Assembly (NCBI GenBank): GCA_023386155.1 | Contig: JAEWKH010000126.1 | Location: 1 to 62,092, forward strand | Direction: 5' to 3' | Source: Pseudomonadota bacterium | GTDB lineage: Bacteria > Pseudomonadota > Alphaproteobacteria > Rhizobiales > Beijerinckiaceae | DNA length: 62,092 nt | Translations under genes and position numbers: made by a program | In this document: positions 50,978 through 60,800 of the stretch, in pieces | How positions within the stretch are numbered: position 1 is the stretch's first letter | Layout of the letters: each line of letters starts with the position of its first letter | The notes under the pieces: model-generated | Database searches by the model: none | What the model saw: only the letters and a program-made list of their open reading frames with translations | What the model was told of the DNA's origin: nothing

Positions 50978-52033
50978 ATGGCAGGCGCACCGCACGATGC
51001 GCAAGCGGATCCGTTGCCGGGAACGCCGGAGCACGGCAACGGGCGAAGCGCGCCGATCCTCGAGCAGTCCTATCGCTCTTCGAGAATAGACGAGATCGAG
51101 CATGTGGTCAGTTCGCAGATCACGCCGCACAGGCTCGTCCCCTTGAGCCGGGAGCGGTCCCTCGACAGTGCTTTCCACTTTCATGGAGCCAGAAACCTGG
51201 CGGTCTTCGACATTCGTTATGGCAGTCGGATCGCCGTTGAATTCGAGCATTACGAAGCCGACGATCTTCTGGGCTTCGTCATGGCGAACAAGGGAACGGG
51301 CCGGGTGCTTTTGGACCGGGAGGAATTCACGGTCTCACAGAGCGACGGAGTGATGATCACGTCCGGACCTCGCGAAACCCTGCAATATGCGGAGGATTGC
51401 GAAACGCGCGTCCTACTCATGAATCGCACCAGGATCGCCGAATACTGCGCGAAGCTGCTTGGGCGCGACATCGAGAAGCCCGTCGATTTCCAGACGCACT
51501 TCTCCCTCGGGAACGCATCCGGGCAGAGCTGGTTGCGGTTGACACGATACGTCGCCTCCGAATTGCAGGAGCCACATGCGTTGCTCAAGTTCCTTCCCAT
51601 GGCCCAGCAGCAACTCGAGCAGACGCTGATCACCTCTCTCCTCCTGGCGCACCGCCACAGTTACTCCGACGCGCTGCTGCGGCCGCAATCCGCCGTCGCG
51701 CCCTTCTACGTCAAGCGGGCGGAGGCCTTCATCGAGGCGCATTATGCCATGCCCCTGTCCCTGGCCGATATCGCGGCCCATGCCGGGGTGAGCGCGCGAA
51801 GCCTGCAGAACGGCTTCCAGAACTTTCGCAGCATGACGCCGATGGCGTTCCTCCGCTCGGTGCGATTGAAGCGCGCGCAGGAGGCTCTTCTGCGCGCGGA
51901 TCCGGCCTGCACGACCGTGATGGAGATCGCGCTGGGCTGCGGCTTCCATCACATGGGCGAGTTCGCAAGCCTCTACCGGCGGACTTTCGGCGAGACGCCG
52001 AAGCAGACCTTGCAGCGCTCCATCAGGCAATGA
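50978..52033 (+). CDS. AraC-family regulator 1 of 3 in tandem
   Basis: A 351-residue regulator. Residues about 40-220 form an AraC-binding-like sensor domain (FHFHGARNLAVFDIRYGSRI, DLLGFVMANKGTGRVLLDRE, SQSDGVMITSGPRETLQYAE). The C-terminal 110 residues are a two-helix-turn-helix AraC domain (MPLSLADIAAHAGVSARSLQ, FRSMTPMAFLRSVRLKRAQE, MEIALGCGFHHMGEFASLYR, RTFGETPKQTL). Its stop overlaps the start of regulator 2 (ATGA). The last 374 bases are about 97% identical to the matching part of regulator 2. Target and effector are unknown. Confidence 0.9.
   Translation: MAGAPHDAQADPLPGTPEHGNGRSAPILEQSYRSSRIDEIEHVVSSQITPHRLVPLSRERSLDSAFHFHGARNLAVFDIRYGSRIAVEFEHYEADDLLGFVMANKGTGRVLLDREEFTVSQSDGVMITSGPRETLQYAEDCETRVLLMNRTRIAEYCAKLLGRDIEKPVDFQTHFSLGNASGQSWLRLTRYVASELQEPHALLKFLPMAQQQLEQTLITSLLLAHRHSYSDALLRPQSAVAPFYVKRAEAFIEAHYAMPLSLADIAAHAGVSARSLQNGFQNFRSMTPMAFLRSVRLKRAQEALLRADPACTTVMEIALGCGFHHMGEFASLYRRTFGETPKQTLQRSIRQ
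51638..52011 (+). repeat. 374-bp near-identical direct repeat, copy 1
   Basis: This stretch, coding for the end of the sensor linker and the DNA-binding domain of AraC regulator 1, matches 52681-53054 at a constant offset of 1043 bases with about 10 mismatches and no gaps. Identity falls sharply upstream of the CTCCTCCTGGCGCACCGCCA boundary. The pattern points to gene conversion rather than simple recent duplication. Confidence 0.85.
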
Positions 52034-53076
52034 ACGGCCATCCACCATCTAGAGATTCTTTAGATCAGGAGGTCGCCTCGGCGCTGCAAGGCGGTCACAT
52101 CATCGACCAGTCCTGGCACGCCATCAAACTCGACGAACTGGAGAATGCGCTCAATACGTTCGTGTCGCCTCAGCGCCTCATTCCAACCTCACGAGATACG
52201 CCCGAGGGTGGTATGTTCGGGTACAAAGGGCAGATCGATCTCGGCATCTTCCGGGTTCATGTCGGAAGCGACTTGAAAATGATCCAAGCTCCGGAAGATG
52301 CCAATGATCGAATGGCCTTCGTCACTAGTCTGAGCAATCCCAGCCAGGTTACGATTAATGGGGAGACTTCATCGATTTCACAGCAGCACGCTGTCATTTT
52401 CCCTTCCGGTCTAGAGCGTGTCATCAGAATTCCGAATGACACGGAGCATCATGTCCTCATCATGAGTCGGCACAAGATCGCGGAATGCTGTTCTAAGCTC
52501 CTTGGTCAGGACATTCCAGTCTTCATTGATTTCGATGTCGGCGTCGCTCTCGATACGTCCTCCGGAAACAGTTGGCTCAGATTGTTGAAATATGCGGAAG
52601 CAGACCTCTCCGATCCGGGATCTCTCATCAGACGGTCTCCTATCGCTTGGCGGCAATTCGAACAATCGCTGCTCACCGCCCTCCTCCTGGCGCACCGCCA
52701 CAGTTACTCCGAAGCGCTGCTGCGGCCGCAATCCGCCGTCGCGCCCTTCTACGTCAAGCGGGCGGAGGCCTTCATCGAGGCGCATTATGCCATGCCCCTG
52801 TCCCTGGCCGATATTGCGGCCCATGCCGGGGTGAGCGCGCGAAGCCTGCAGAACGGCTTCCAGAACTTTCGCAGCATGACGCCGATGGCGTTCCTCCGCT
52901 CGGTGCGATTGAAGCGCGCGCAAGAGGCTCTTCTGCGCGCGGATCCAGCCTGCACGACCGTGATGGAGATCGCGCTGGGCTGCGGCTTCCACCATATGGG
53001 CGAGTTCGCAAGCCTCTACCGGCGCGCCTTCGGCGAGACGCCGAAGCAAACCTTAGCGAGAACGGTTTACCGCTGA
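52030..53076 (+). CDS. AraC-family regulator 2 of 3 in tandem
   Basis: A 348-residue paralogue of regulator 1 starting at ATG 52030, inside the stop of that gene. Its sensor half is quite different (GGMFGYKGQIDLGIFRVHVG, NPSQVTINGETSSISQQHAV, PSGLERVIRIPNDTEHHVLI) and AT-richer. Its DNA-binding half is almost the same as regulator 1, including MPLSLADIAAHAGVSARSLQ and MEIALGCGFHHMGEFASLYR. The two should recognise the same DNA while sensing different signals. The frame can be extended upstream through regulator 1 but that extension is a shadow. Confidence 0.9.
   Translation: MNGHPPSRDSLDQEVASALQGGHIIDQSWHAIKLDELENALNTFVSPQRLIPTSRDTPEGGMFGYKGQIDLGIFRVHVGSDLKMIQAPEDANDRMAFVTSLSNPSQVTINGETSSISQQHAVIFPSGLERVIRIPNDTEHHVLIMSRHKIAECCSKLLGQDIPVFIDFDVGVALDTSSGNSWLRLLKYAEADLSDPGSLIRRSPIAWRQFEQSLLTALLLAHRHSYSEALLRPQSAVAPFYVKRAEAFIEAHYAMPLSLADIAAHAGVSARSLQNGFQNFRSMTPMAFLRSVRLKRAQEALLRADPACTTVMEIALGCGFHHMGEFASLYRRAFGETPKQTLARTVYR
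52681..53054 (+). repeat. 374-bp near-identical direct repeat, copy 2
   Basis: Second copy of the segment at 51638-52011, covering the DNA-binding domain of AraC regulator 2. Most mismatches are silent third positions (ATC/ATT, CAG/CAA, CCG/CCA). Amino-acid changes are limited to Asp/Glu near the start and Thr/Ala in the final helix region. Confidence 0.85.
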
Positions 53077-53525
53077 AGACCGCACCAAGACGCGCCGAAC
53101 TTTACGCCTCAGGGACGAAAATATGGAAGAGGGATCAGCAATCAAAAATAGCTATCCCGTTCTCAACACAACCCTAGGAAAATGCCTGTCGTTCCACGTT
53201 TCACGAAACCCGCTGCGGAGATGTTCCTAGAGTCTTTTTCGGCGAAGTGGATCCGGTTCGCCGTCAAAAATGCGGCACAACAAAGAAAAGAGATGATTCC
53301 ACGTCAGCGGAAACATCTCTAGCTGCAACAAGGTTCAATGCGGGCTGCTTTGAGCACGGCGCGGCTCGACGGAGCTTGAGGCGCTCGCGCGTCCTCTGAT
53401 GTGACCAGCACTCTACTTCGAAAGAAGAATGGCCCGTGACTTGTCGACATAGCTCGAAAAACCTATAGTTCTGAAGAAGTTGCAGCGGCATTGCTGCAGT
53501 CATATAGGCAACAGAGTATCCGGGC
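53077..53525. other. Intergenic region between AraC regulators 2 and 3
   Basis: The 449 bases hold no supported gene. A stretch at about 53236-53270, with GGCGAAGTGGATCCGGTTCG, recalls the centre of the REP-like elements but lacks their arms. The last 100 bases before 53526 are AT-rich and probably contain the promoter of regulator 3, so it appears to be transcribed separately. Confidence 0.45.
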
Positions 53526-54551
53526 ATGGCCGACGAGGATCCGGGGACAGAGCCGGTTGTTCACAGCAATGGCTCTGTCGATTTCTCATTGAGATCGCGT
53601 CATCTCGATGAGATCGAGGACCTCTGCAGCAGATTCATCGTACCAAATAAGCTCAGCACTTCATCACGGATGCAGAAGGCAGAGAGCAAGCTCAGCGTTC
53701 ATAGCGTGAAAGACTTAGGGGTTTTTACCATCGCCTATGGGGCGGAACTGACGGCTCAGGCTTATCCTACCGATCTGGACGACCGGCTGGCCTTCGTCAT
53801 CGCGAAGAGCGGCGCCGGACAGGCGAAGATCGAAGGGCGGGAAATCGAATTCACACCTGAGCAGGGGGTCATCATCCCTCCCGGCCCGGACCTGTTCATG
53901 CGCTACCAGAGCGACTGCGAGACGGATTCGGTGGTGCTCAGCCGCGGCAGGCTCGTGGAGCAATGCGAGAAGCTGCTCGGACACGAGATCGAGCGCCCGC
54001 TCGAGTTCGACAAGCAGCTTTCCCTGGAAAGCGCGGGCGGACGAAGCTTGCGGCGGATCGGCCGCTACGTCGCTGACGAGTTGAGCGACCCTCTCTCCAT
54101 GACCCGTCAGCTCCCAACCGTTGCACAGCAGCTCGAACAGATGGTCGCCTCTGCCCTGCTGCTCGGCCACTCCCACACTTATTCGGAGGCACTGCTGCGG
54201 CCGCAATCTGCAGCGGCCCCGTTCTACGTCAAACGGGCGGAAGCCTTCATCGAGGCGCATTTCTCAGAGCCGTTGACCCTGGCCGACATCGCGGCCCATG
54301 CCGGGGTGAGCGCGCGAAGCCTGCAGAACGGGTTTCAACACTTCCGCAACAGGACGCCGATGGCTTTCCTCCGCCTGGTGCGGCTGCAGCGGGCGCAGGA
54401 GGCTCTTCTCCGGGCGGATAGCAGCTACACCACAGTGACGGAGATCGCGCTGGGCTGCGGATTCAGCCATTTGGGCGAGTTCGCGAACCTCTACCGGCGC
54501 ACCTTCGGGGAAACGCCGAAGCAGACCCTTGGGAAGACGGTTTACCGCTGA
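53526..54551 (+). CDS. AraC-family regulator 3 of 3 in tandem
   Basis: A 341-residue paralogue of the two preceding regulators, with the same domain order. The sensor part (DLGVFTIAYGAELTAQAYPT, RLAFVIAKSGAGQAKIEGRE, PEQGVIIPPGPDLFMRYQSD) is distinct. The DNA-binding part is clearly homologous but more diverged (EPLTLADIAAHAGVSARSLQ, FRNRTPMAFLRLVRLQRAQE, TEIALGCGFSHLGEFANLYR). It is convergent with the RTX gene at 54723, with a hairpin between them. Confidence 0.9.
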   Translation: MADEDPGTEPVVHSNGSVDFSLRSRHLDEIEDLCSRFIVPNKLSTSSRMQKAESKLSVHSVKDLGVFTIAYGAELTAQAYPTDLDDRLAFVIAKSGAGQAKIEGREIEFTPEQGVIIPPGPDLFMRYQSDCETDSVVLSRGRLVEQCEKLLGHEIERPLEFDKQLSLESAGGRSLRRIGRYVADELSDPLSMTRQLPTVAQQLEQMVASALLLGHSHTYSEALLRPQSAAAPFYVKRAEAFIEAHFSEPLTLADIAAHAGVSARSLQNGFQHFRNRTPMAFLRLVRLQRAQEALLRADSSYTTVTEIALGCGFSHLGEFANLYRRTFGETPKQTLGKTVYR

Positions 54552-54671
54552 AACGTCTCGTCAAATGTACCTGCGATATGATGCAGACCGGAGGGCCGAA
54601 CTGAAAGATGGCCGTCTGCTGGTCTCCGACAGCAAGTCGATTCTTTCCGGGGCCCTACCGTCGAAACGGAG

Positions 54672-54701
54672 AACCCCGGCTGTTTCTGCAACCGGGGCTC
54701 C
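54672..54701. terminator. Hairpin terminator between AraC 3 and the RTX gene
   Basis: CCCCGG (54674-54679) pairs with CCGGGG (54692-54697) around a 12-base loop. On the minus strand it is followed by TTCTCC and a short T-rich run. It lies 22 bases beyond the stop of the RTX gene at 54723, so it mainly serves that gene, but it may also stop transcripts from the AraC side. Confidence 0.6.
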
Positions 54702-54722
54702 TGCTTGCAGTGAAGTTGCTTC

Positions 54723-57674
54723 TTAAATGAAGAACAATTCCTTGTGGGTGAACTTCTTCATGGCGTTCTTGTCGAAGGTCGCAATCGCAATCGCGGCCTT
54801 CGAGCCGCTGCCGTCGGCATCGTAGGAAAGGGTATACTTCTTCTTGTCGAGCACGAAGAAGTCGTCCTTGTCCTTCGCCTTCGACCCGATGGTGAAGAAC
54901 TTCTTTGCCAAAGCAGCGGGCTTCGCCTCGGATCCCTTGCCGATGGCCTTGAACAGAACCTTGTTCGCCTTCAGCAGGGAGTTCTCGATGAAGATCAGAT
55001 CCTCCACAGCGCTGTAGGCCACGACCTTGTCGGTGTTCGCCTTCAGGATGCGGGAATCGAACACGAAGGTGTCGTTGCCGGAATCGCCGCGCAGCACATC
55101 CTTTCCATTGCCGCCCGCGAGCCTGTCGTTGCCGGCTCCGCCGGAGAGAATGTTGGCGCCGTTGTTGCCGGAAATCGCGTTGTCGGTGCTGCTTCCGGCG
55201 AGATTGATGGCGCGCGTTCCGGCTTTCGCGATCAGGTATTCCACCTCGGTCGCCGCGCTGAGCGCGAAGCTCTCCGACGCCGTGACCGTATCGATGCCCT
55301 CCCCTGTCAGTTCCATCACGAGGTCGAGCCCGTCGACATAGTAAGTGTCATTGCCGACGCCGCCGCGCAGGTCGTCCTTGCCGGCGCCCCCGTCGATCAC
55401 ATCATCGCCCTTGTAGTCGGTGATGGTGTCGTCCCCTTCCCCACCGAATAGGTGGTCGTTCCCCTCGCCGCCGTCGATTTGATCGCGCCCCGCGCCGCCA
55501 TCCAAGGTATTCGCGCCGGTATTGCCATATAGATAGTTGTCGAGTTCGTTGCCAGTGCCAACGAAGTTCCCGGTCCCCTCGAAGGCGAGGTATTCCAGAT
55601 TGGCGCCGAGCGTGTAATTGGTCGAGGCGATAACACGGTCGAATCCGGGGCCGGAATCGACGATCACGTCGCCGGCATCGTCGACCCAGTAGGTATCGTT
55701 GCCCGTTCCGCCATCCATGCGGTCCGCTCCGGCGCCGCCATGGAGGGAATCGTTTCCGGCATTCCCGACAAGAATGTCGTTGCCGCTCTTGCCGCGGATG
55801 AAGTTGTTGAGAGCGTTTCCGATACCGCTGAAATTGCCCGTGCCCGTGAAGGTCAGGTCCTCTAAATTGTCCCCTAGCGTATAGCTGTTGAACCCGGCCA
55901 GGACCGTATCCCGACCCTCGTCCTCCCCTTCGTGAAGCGTGTCGGCGGAATCGATGATATAGGTATCATCCCCCTTGCCGCCCCAAAGGTCGTCAGCGCC
56001 TGCTCCGCCAATCAGCCTGTCGTTGCCGCCGCCGCCCTTCAGCGTATCGTTGCCGCCGAGCCCCTCGAGAACGTTGCTGCCGTCATTGCCGACGATCGTA
56101 TCGGCGAGATCGCGCCCCGTGCCGTTGATGCTAGCCGTGCCGAGCAATTCCAGACGCTCGACATGGGCGCCTTTCAAACCCAGGTTGAAGCTGATGTATG
56201 AGCGGATCAGGTCGTCGCCCTGATTGGCCTGCTCGTCGACAATGTCGGAAACGCTGTCGACATAGTAGGTGTCATTACCTTCGCCGCCGATTAGTGTATC
56301 GCCTCCCTGACCGCCATTGAGCGTATCGTCCCCTTTTCCGCCATCGAGTTTGTCATCGCTGTTGTCGCCGCCCATCAGGCGGTTGGCATAATCGTTTCCG
56401 GTCGCCGTCCCCCCGTCGGCTAGGACGATGTTCTCGATTTCCATTCCAACGATCGTATAATTCATGTTGAGAGCAACGATGACGGTGTCATTGCCTTCGT
56501 CAGCCCATTCGATGATGGATTCGCTGCCGTCGACGACATAGGTGTCATCTCCGAGCCCACCTTCGAGTTGATCCACGTCGTCGCCGCCGTCGAGGGTGTC
56601 ATTGCCTTCGCCGCCGATCAGGTGGTCATCGCCGAGGCCGCCGAAGAGGCTGTCGTTGCCGCCGCGCCCGTCGAGCGTGTTGTGACCGTCATTGCCTGTG
56701 ATCACGTTGTCGGTGTCGTTACCGGTACCATCGAAATCGCCCGTGCCGGTGAGGATCAGATCCTCGATATTGCTCCCAAGGGTGAAATCGCATCCTGCCA
56801 GAACCGTATCGTGCCCCTCGTCGGCGCCTTCGTTGACCATATCTCCGGCGTCGACGATATAGGTGTCGTCGCCGGCCCCGCCGTCGAGCTGGTCCGCTTC
56901 CTCGCCGCCGTCGAGGGTGTCATTGCCCTCGCCGCCGATCAGGTGATCTTCGCCCAGGCCACCGAAGAGGCTATCGTCGCCTTCCCAGCCCTCGAGCGTG
57001 TTATTGCCGTCATTGCCGATGATCACGTTGTCGAGTGCGTTACCGAATCCATTGATATGCGCAGAGCCTTCCAGTATCAGGTTCTCTATGTCGGGAAAGT
57101 CTTCGAGATGAACCGTCATAGAGCTGATGATGGTGTCATTGCCGCCACCGTTGACACTATCCTCGTGCTCGATCACGGTGCCGCCGAAGAGATAATAGAC
57201 ATCATCACCTCTGCCGCCGCGCAACGTGTCGAAGCCAGTGGTGCCGCCCATCAACGTGTCGTTGCCGTCACGGCCCTCCAGGATGTTGTCGCTCTGATTC
57301 CCGATCAGGAGATTGTCGAGATCGTTACCCTTTCCGACAATGGCTTGGGGGTCTGCAAGGATCAGCTTTTCAACATGGGCGCCGAGTGAATAGGAACGCC
57401 TGGCGATGACGGTGTCGTAACCGCCCTCCTGGCCCGCCTCCTCGATGACCGCATCCCCTTCGTCATCAACGAGATAGGTATCGTCCCCCAATCCGCCGCG
57501 GAGCGTATCGGCGCCTGCGCCGCCGTCGAGAGAGTTGGCGCCCGCATTGCCGGTGATCTCATTGTCCTGATCGTTCCCGACCACGTTGGCGTCGCCGTCC
57601 TCCGGCAGCAGAGCGAAGTTCACCTCGTCGAGGAGAAGAGTATAGGTGTTCGTTGCCGGGTCGTGCGTCGCCAT
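54723..57674 (-). CDS. RTX protein with many calcium-binding repeats
   Basis: A 983-residue protein built almost entirely from hemolysin-type nonapeptides. Examples are NSLDGGAGADTLRGGLGDDT, NTLEGWEGDDSLFGGLGEDH and NDTLDGGEEADQLDGGAGDD. They alternate with spacer units of about 45 residues containing NTYTLG-like and LILxGTGxxxGTGN motifs. It has no signal peptide. The C-terminal 100 residues (FVFDSRILKANTDKVVAYSA, then FFVLDKKKYTLSYDADGSG and a final KKFTHKELFFI) look like a type I secretion signal. The repeats fold on calcium outside the cell. No catalytic domain was found. ATG 57674 has AAAGGA upstream. It probably serves as a surface or matrix protein. Confidence 0.9.
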   Translation of the reverse strand: MATHDPATNTYTLLLDEVNFALLPEDGDANVVGNDQDNEITGNAGANSLDGGAGADTLRGGLGDDTYLVDDEGDAVIEEAGQEGGYDTVIARRSYSLGAHVEKLILADPQAIVGKGNDLDNLLIGNQSDNILEGRDGNDTLMGGTTGFDTLRGGRGDDVYYLFGGTVIEHEDSVNGGGNDTIISSMTVHLEDFPDIENLILEGSAHINGFGNALDNVIIGNDGNNTLEGWEGDDSLFGGLGEDHLIGGEGNDTLDGGEEADQLDGGAGDDTYIVDAGDMVNEGADEGHDTVLAGCDFTLGSNIEDLILTGTGDFDGTGNDTDNVITGNDGHNTLDGRGGNDSLFGGLGDDHLIGGEGNDTLDGGDDVDQLEGGLGDDTYVVDGSESIIEWADEGNDTVIVALNMNYTIVGMEIENIVLADGGTATGNDYANRLMGGDNSDDKLDGGKGDDTLNGGQGGDTLIGGEGNDTYYVDSVSDIVDEQANQGDDLIRSYISFNLGLKGAHVERLELLGTASINGTGRDLADTIVGNDGSNVLEGLGGNDTLKGGGGNDRLIGGAGADDLWGGKGDDTYIIDSADTLHEGEDEGRDTVLAGFNSYTLGDNLEDLTFTGTGNFSGIGNALNNFIRGKSGNDILVGNAGNDSLHGGAGADRMDGGTGNDTYWVDDAGDVIVDSGPGFDRVIASTNYTLGANLEYLAFEGTGNFVGTGNELDNYLYGNTGANTLDGGAGRDQIDGGEGNDHLFGGEGDDTITDYKGDDVIDGGAGKDDLRGGVGNDTYYVDGLDLVMELTGEGIDTVTASESFALSAATEVEYLIAKAGTRAINLAGSSTDNAISGNNGANILSGGAGNDRLAGGNGKDVLRGDSGNDTFVFDSRILKANTDKVVAYSAVEDLIFIENSLLKANKVLFKAIGKGSEAKPAALAKKFFTIGSKAKDKDDFFVLDKKKYTLSYDADGSGSKAAIAIATFDKNAMKKFTHKELFFI

Positions 57675-57797
57675 GATGAAATCCTTTAGAAACATTATGA
57701 TGTTTCATAACTTGCCCCTGGGACAGGAACAAGCGGAAAGACGGATCTTCGGACCCGGGAGAGGGAAAGCCGCGCCGGTGCCTTGCGGCCCCCGAAA

Positions 57798-57829
57798 CAG
57801 AAAACCCCGGCAGCAGAGCCGCCGGGGCT
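57798..57829 (-). terminator. Rho-independent terminator of the cadherin/RTX gene
   Basis: On the minus strand CCCCGGCGGC and a TCTGCT loop pair with GCCGGGG, followed at once by TTTTCTGTTT. It is located about 25 bases after the stop codon at 57853. The hairpin and T-run make it the clearest terminator in the window. Confidence 0.8.
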
Positions 57830-57852
57830 GAAAGCAGGGCCGGAAGGACCGG

Positions 57853-60800
57853 TCAGATGACGAAGATGTCGGTGACCTTCAGGCCGCTGAGCTTCACGAT
57901 CTCGACCGCCGCGCCCTTCCCGGAGCCGTCGGCATCGTAGTACAGGATGCCGCTCTTGTAGACCAGGTGGTCGTTCCTGTCCTTGGCCCTGCCGGTCGCG
58001 AACATCGTCGCGTCGAGCTTGGCCGGCACGTCGAAGGTGCCGAGCGCCCCGAGCTTCTTGAACACGGCGTTGTCGAGGAACAGCTTGTCCTGACCCGACT
58101 TGAAGTCGTAGATCCGGTCGAAGTTGGCCGCTTTGCTCGCCTTCTTGTTGAACACGAAGATGTCGTTGCCGGCGCCGCCATAGAGCTTGTCGTTGCCCGC
58201 CTCGCCGAAGAGGACGTCGTTGTCGGCATCGCCCTTCAGGATGTCGTTGCCGGCCCCGCCATACAGCATGTCGTCGCCGAGACCGCCATAGACCTTGTCG
58301 TTGCCGGCATCGCCCTTGAGGAGATCCTTGCCCGCCTCGCCCTTGAGGGTGTCGTTGCCGGCGCCGCCATAGAGGCTGTCGATGCCGTCACCGCCGAGGA
58401 TCGAGTCGTTGCCGCCCTCGCCATAGAGCTTGTCGTCACCGGCCAGGCCCTTGATCGTGTCCTTGACGTTGCCGGAACCGCCCTTGAGGATGTCGTCCAG
58501 GGTAGAACCGTTGAGCTTGTCGCTCTTCTTGGAGCCGCGCTTGTTCAGGGTGAGCTGGTCGGTGACCCCAACGGTGAAGACCTGCTCGGTCACGCCGCCC
58601 TTGCCATCGCTCACCTGCACCTTGATCTGATGCGACGCGGCCTCCTCGAAGTTCACCCCGGCTCCCGCCAGCTTGAGCTTGTTGCCATCGATCGCGAAGC
58701 GGCCGCCGGCATTGTCGAGAAGCGTGTAGGTGAGAGCATCGCCGTTCGCATCTATCGCCGACAGCGTGCCGATCTCGGTGCCAACCAGGGTGTATTCCTG
58801 AACCGAAACTCCGTTCGTGCCGTTGAGCTTCAGATCCGTCGGGGCTTTGTTCACCACAGGCGGTTGCTTATTGACGATATCCGTGACCACTTTCAACTGG
58901 GTGTTGGTGGCGGTTTTATCGCCATCCGACACCTCGACGGTAAACGTCGTCTCGATCGTTCCGGAATTCTGGTTCGGCCGGTCGGTGGCATTGAATCGAA
59001 GGTTGTCCAAGATCAGTTCAAGCTCACCAGCCGTCCTGTTGGCGAATGTGTAAACCTTCTGGCCGGACTGGAGTACAGGATCGGGAATGTTGACGCCGAC
59101 GAGATCTCCATCGTCCTCATCGAACTTGATCGTCACCGTCAGGTTATCGCGTTCGATGTCGTCGAGATCGAATCCGCCGAAAGCGAGGACAGAGTCGTTG
59201 ATATCATTGACATGGAACGTCTGAGGACCATCGAGATGAATCGTTGGCGCTCGGTTCGTCAAAGCCGTCGATACGGTGATCTGAGTGTTAACAGCCGGCG
59301 CGTTCTGATGATCGATATCCCACACCTTGACGGTAAAGTTCGTGTTGACGACCCCACCATCAGCCCGGTCCCGCGCGTCGAACTTCAGTTCGTCGAGAAT
59401 TCCGTTCAGGGTATTCCAATTGCCGGTGAATTCATATGTCTTCGTGACAGCGTCATCGGTCTTTGCCGCAATGAGCTGATTGTTTTGATCACGCAAGACG
59501 CCGTCGCCGCTCGCGAACGAGATCGTCAGCGTCAGAGAGTCGTTTTCGGCATCGTGCACCTGGATGTCGTAGAAGGCTTTCACAGCCGGACCATTCGCGG
59601 TGGCACCGATCACCTGCGTCCCACCGTTCACGGTGATCGTCGGCTTCTCGTTCAGAGGCGGCGGCACGTCCCGCACCACCACGATCACGTCACGGGTCGT
59701 CGAGCCGCCCTGGCCGTCATCCGCTGTCACCTTCACCGTGAAGGGCGTGTTTGTCGTGATGTTGCCCAGCTTCGAGGTGTCCACCGACACCGTGCCGTTA
59801 CCGTCGATCGAGAACGCCCCGGCCGGGTATACGCCCGAGACCGAGTAGGTCATTATACCGCCGTCGGTGTCCGTGGCGTTCACGTCGAAGATCTGCACCG
59901 TGCCGACATTCTCGTCGAAGAACACCTTGCCCGCGTCCGCACCCGTGCCGAGCGTGCCCGCGCCCACCGCCGTCGGATCCGAGATCGTCGGCGGGACGTT
60001 GGGCACAGCGGTTGCCGTGACGTTGAACGATCCTACGGTGGTTTCCGTGTGCTGGCCGGCGCCGGTGAAGGCGTCCACCACCTTGACCGTGAAGGCCTTG
60101 GCGCCGGCGCTGGCCGGGGTGTAGCCCACGCCGTCCAGGAAATTCGACACGTCGCCGGCCTTGCCGGTGAAGGTGATCGAACCCGTCGCGCTCTGATTGA
60201 CCACCGTCACCAAGCCCGTGCTCGTCAGGCCCGTCCAGGTGCCGCCGGGCGCAAAGGTGATCGTCAGCGTGACCGTGTCGTTCTCCTCGTCCGTCACCGT
60301 GATGCCGGCAAACGGGTTCATCGCGGTCCCGACCGTCGCCGCCACGTCCGAGCCCGGAATAGTTCCGGTCGCGTTGTCGTTGATGTCGGCCGTTACATGG
60401 ATGTTGGTGTTGGTCGCCGACCAGGTTGTGGCAGCCTGCGGCTTGACCTTCACGGTAAAGGTCGTGTCGGTCGCAGCGCCGCTGAACTTGTCGTCCGGGT
60501 TGAACTGCAGGCTTGCCAGCCAGGTGTTCACCTGGTCCCGCGTGCCGGTGAAGGTATAGACCTTCGTGGTCGCGTCGCCCCCGGCCGTCTGTCCCTGGAA
60601 CACGCCGTTGGCGGCCGGAAACGACACCTCGACCGTCAGCTGGTCCGTGTTGTTGGCATAGTTGATGGCCAAGCGGGTATTGAACGGCGCCACGTTGGCG
60701 CCCGTCGATTCCGCGCCCACCGTCGCCGGAGCCCCCGTAATCGTCGGAGGCGAGACATCATCGCCGGGGTCATTCGAAGGAACGATCCGGAAGGTCCGAT

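Noticed and set aside
51397..52029. N-terminal extension of AraC regulator 2 through the frame of regulator 1
   Set aside because: The extension is an out-of-frame shadow of regulator 1. The real start is the ATGA overlap at 52030.
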